Assembly: GCF_001570625.1 (NCBI RefSeq)
Contig: NZ_BBQT01000001.1
Location: 1 to 64,000, forward strand
Length of the DNA stretch: 64,000 nt
DNA from: Syntrophomonas wolfei subsp. methylbutyratica
GTDB lineage: Bacteria > Bacillota > Syntrophomonadia > Syntrophomonadales > Syntrophomonadaceae
Reading direction: 5' to 3'
Notes under the pieces: generated by a model
Database searches by the model: none
The model's input: the letters and a program-made list of their open reading frames with translations, nothing else
What the model was told of the DNA's origin: nothing
Shown: piece after piece, positions 61,810 to 64,000 of the stretch
Numbering within the stretch: position 1 is the first letter of the stretch
How the letters are laid out: the number at the start of each line of letters is the position of its first letter
Program-made: the position numbers and the translations under genes

Positions 61810-64000
61810 CTAAAGCGTATCCATCACTGCCAGCAAGGTCTGGTAGCTGTCCACATCATGGTATTTCACACCGCTTGTTGAAATCTCGTTGAACAGCTTC
61901 TTAGCGCATGAAATTTTAGCTTTTTCAATTTCGTCGGTACGACTCATTTGGCCGAATTTTGTGGATTGCATACTTCCTTTTGTTTCAGCAATGAAGAAGA
62001 TATGCTTCACCGAACCTTTCTTAAATGAAATTGCCCAGTCTGGGGAGTAATTTCCCACAGGTGTTGGGATATAGAACCCACGAGGCCCTCTGGGCAGTTT
62101 GGCATAGACAATCACCTCGTCGGCGACATCCAAGTCTTGGACAAACTTTCGTTCAACGCTGTCAACAGCCGTTCCGTCTGTGAAAACGTAATCCTGTATA
62201 GCGTGTTTAGCCTTAAACGCTTTCGCATACTCGTCGGAGGCGCGGCTCATGTTAAAAATGTCCTGTGAATAGGGTTCCTCAGCGCTTGGTGTATAAGTAA
62301 TATGTTCCACCACAACCGACGCTTTTTGACGATTGATGATTCCTGCAACTTTGGTAATAAACTCCTCTGGGTTTTCTCGAAACAGCCATAGTTTTTCACG
62401 TTTAATACCACTTAGAATCGCTGTAACTGTCCGGCGCGTAAGTGTGGTACCTTCGGCAATTTTGCCTATAAGGTCATACTCGGCAAAACTGCCCTGCGCA
62501 CGATTAAGTTTTTTGGTTTCGGTATGCTCAACATTAAAATCTGTGCCTATCTGTTCTCCTTTCGTTAAGGTGTACGACAAGCGGGCAACCCGCAGTTCGC
62601 TATTTATGGCAACAACGGACTTTTCAATGAGTTCTGCGCTATCAAACTCTACAGTGTATGCATACTTCTTGTTGATGCGCTCCCACAATTCCTTGAAGTC
62701 CTTCCAGTTTTCATTTAGCGGGTTATCCTTGACTTTCGTTTCGTGTCCATTACCCGCAATTTCTTTCAGGATGCTTGGATCAAATATAGCTTGAACAAGC
62801 TTATGGATGTTTTCTGCAAGCGGTGCCAGTTCTTCATCAAGCGGGGCAAGACTACCCGAGGCAGCGTCATTTCGGTAAGCGTCAGTGACTTCGCCCTGCT
62901 TAGTGATATAACCGTTTGAGCGGAGATATACAAAAATCTCCTGAGCCTCGGTTTGCGTTATTGTTCGGGGCACCCCGTCCAAGAAGAAGGTTTTGTTTGC
63001 AAAGTAATCCACACTTGCTTTCGTCGGGCGCTCGTAAAGGTCGGACTTGATCTCACTTTGCAATTCTGCCACAAACCCTGCATAGCTTTCACTGGCGACT
63101 ACTGTCAGGACATTTATGCCGTGGACATAGCTTTCACCGCAGGCGTCAATATCCTGCCGTTCGCCATTGATGTTTACACACAGGCGCAGACCGCGACCCA
63201 CCTCCTGCCGTTTTGCCGTGGTGTTATCTGAGTGCTTCAAGGTGCAAATTTGGAATACGTTGGGGTTATCCCAACCTTCTCGCAGCGCGGAGTGAGAGAA
63301 TATGAACCTAGTTGGTTCTTCTAAGGAAAGCAAACGTTCCTTATTTTTAAGGATAAGATCATAAGCAGAAATATCATCCGAAAATTCGCTTCCACGCTTG
63401 ACAGTGCTGTTTACGGCCCTTCCCTTTTTGTCTATTGAAAAGTAGCCGCGATGGGTTTCAGAGGTTTCGATTCCTCGCAAGTAGGCTTGATACGCTGAAG
63501 GAAACAACGTCAACCGTTCATTAAGCGCAGCGGTATACTCCTCTTCAAAAATGCGCCCATATTCACCGAGGATTTCCTCGCCATCTTCGCTATATTGACG
63601 GTATTTAGCCACCTCGTCAATGAAAAAGAGAGATAGGCACTTTATACCTTGCTCGAACAGTTTCTCTTCTTTGTCAAAATGTGAAGATATGGTCTCGCGA
63701 ATTTGGATGCGCCGGATATCATCCTCGTTAACGTTACCGCTAGCTTCACCTGCTGCCAAGCTATCGCCGTTGGAGAATGTAACTACAGATCTTATCGGGT
63801 CTACCTCGGCAACAGAGACTCCTTTGTATTCCTCTAAACCGTTTGATGCTGTGTAAAGACTGTCACCCACACCAAGGGTTTGAATTTCACGTTTAATACC
63901 ACTGCCACGTTTTACTTCGAACTCCAAGCGGGCACGTGGCGGCTTCTTGCGGTCAATCACTATATCGGCAAGGTACATATACCTGTTTGTACCGCTCAGG
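61810..64000 (-). CDS. Type III restriction endonuclease Res subunit, C-terminal part
   Basis: The visible part is about 730 residues and continues past the right edge (frame open through GTNRYMYLADIVIDRKKP). SF2 helicase motifs V-VI appear as IFSHSALREGWDNPNVFQIC and QEVGRGLRLCV. The C-terminal nuclease has the PD-(D/E)xK pattern: NYSPDWAISF, then HIFFIAETKG (D, E, K present). This layout is that of Res of type III restriction-modification: ATP-driven translocation and cleavage when bound to Mod. Mod should lie upstream, outside the window. It ends 34 nt before the Argonaute start, a likely shared transcript. Confidence 0.9.
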   Translation of the reverse strand, partial: LSGTNRYMYLADIVIDRKKPPRARLEFEVKRGSGIKREIQTLGVGDSLYTASNGLEEYKGVSVAEVDPIRSVVTFSNGDSLAAGEASGNVNEDDIRRIQIRETISSHFDKEEKLFEQGIKCLSLFFIDEVAKYRQYSEDGEEILGEYGRIFEEEYTAALNERLTLFPSAYQAYLRGIETSETHRGYFSIDKKGRAVNSTVKRGSEFSDDISAYDLILKNKERLLSLEEPTRFIFSHSALREGWDNPNVFQICTLKHSDNTTAKRQEVGRGLRLCVNINGERQDIDACGESYVHGINVLTVVASESYAGFVAELQSEIKSDLYERPTKASVDYFANKTFFLDGVPRTITQTEAQEIFVYLRSNGYITKQGEVTDAYRNDAASGSLAPLDEELAPLAENIHKLVQAIFDPSILKEIAGNGHETKVKDNPLNENWKDFKELWERINKKYAYTVEFDSAELIEKSVVAINSELRVARLSYTLTKGEQIGTDFNVEHTETKKLNRAQGSFAEYDLIGKIAEGTTLTRRTVTAILSGIKREKLWLFRENPEEFITKVAGIINRQKASVVVEHITYTPSAEEPYSQDIFNMSRASDEYAKAFKAKHAIQDYVFTDGTAVDSVERKFVQDLDVADEVIVYAKLPRGPRGFYIPTPVGNYSPDWAISFKKGSVKHIFFIAETKGSMQSTKFGQMSRTDEIEKAKISCAKKLFNEISTSGVKYHDVDSYQTLLAVMDTL

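Overview
The window looks like the chromosome of a low-to-mid GC, Gram-positive anaerobe of the Clostridia. The closest fit is a syntrophic butyrate oxidiser (Syntrophomonadaceae-like). That is inferred from a butyrate beta-oxidation operon (CoA-transferase, thiolase, 3-hydroxybutyryl-CoA dehydrogenase) beside a PAS/sigma-54 activator, a four-subunit ferredoxin-dependent 2-oxoacid oxidoreductase under a T-box, S-layer-homology (SLH) surface proteins, and AGGAGG-type ribosome sites throughout. No rRNA or tRNA gene was seen, so the taxon is not proven.

Region 1 (1-9.4 kb), catabolic core on the minus strand. The order of transcription is sigma-54 activator, then hbd, thl and a CoA-transferase running off the left edge. 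A near-perfect -24/-12 promoter at 2804-2820 faces hbd, and a 333-bp inverted-repeat element lies in the leader between them. Next comes porGDAB plus a CbiT-like methyltransferase gene, preceded by a sigma-70-type promoter and a T-box whose specifier reads as ATC (Ile).

Region 2 (9.5-17 kb), small genes and scars. A glutaredoxin-like gene has an in-frame TGA followed by two codons and a stop, inside a hairpin: a likely selenoprotein. There follow DegV, a DUF3089 lipoprotein, a surface 5'-nucleotidase, several gene remnants, and a DUF6978-like/DUF1828-DUF1829 pair.

Region 3 (17-36 kb), cell-surface island. It holds two very large SLH proteins, a serine hydrolase with SLH domains, a second serine hydrolase without them, an excisionase-HTH/PAS/AraC regulator, and a MalT-like P-loop regulator with a C-terminal OmpR/BTAD-type output.

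Region 4 (36-58 kb), mixed accessory genes. It holds SGNH hydrolase, three toxin-antitoxin-type pairs (HicAB, AbrB/RelE, DUF433/DUF5615), a MarR-CPBP-DUF6544 cluster with a perfect promoter and operator palindrome, another SLH protein with a lipoprotein, a PAS protein and a frameshifted copy of the AraC regulator, a two-component/ABC module of bacitracin-sensor type, an HTH gene headed by a 45-bp palindrome, a truncated BlaR1-like peptidase and an XRE-methyltransferase fusion. Fragments of a serine recombinase, an ABC-2 permease, a SEC-C protein and IS21-like end repeats show repeated insertion and deletion.

Region 5 (58.7-64 kb), defence operon on the minus strand. The order is type III restriction Res subunit (cut by the right edge), a prokaryotic Argonaute whose PIWI acidic residues look lost, and a separate SIR2-domain protein, with gaps of 34 and 18 nt. 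This reads as a nucleic-acid sensor with an NAD-consuming effector, coupled to a restriction enzyme, and is the strongest candidate for an unusual system here.
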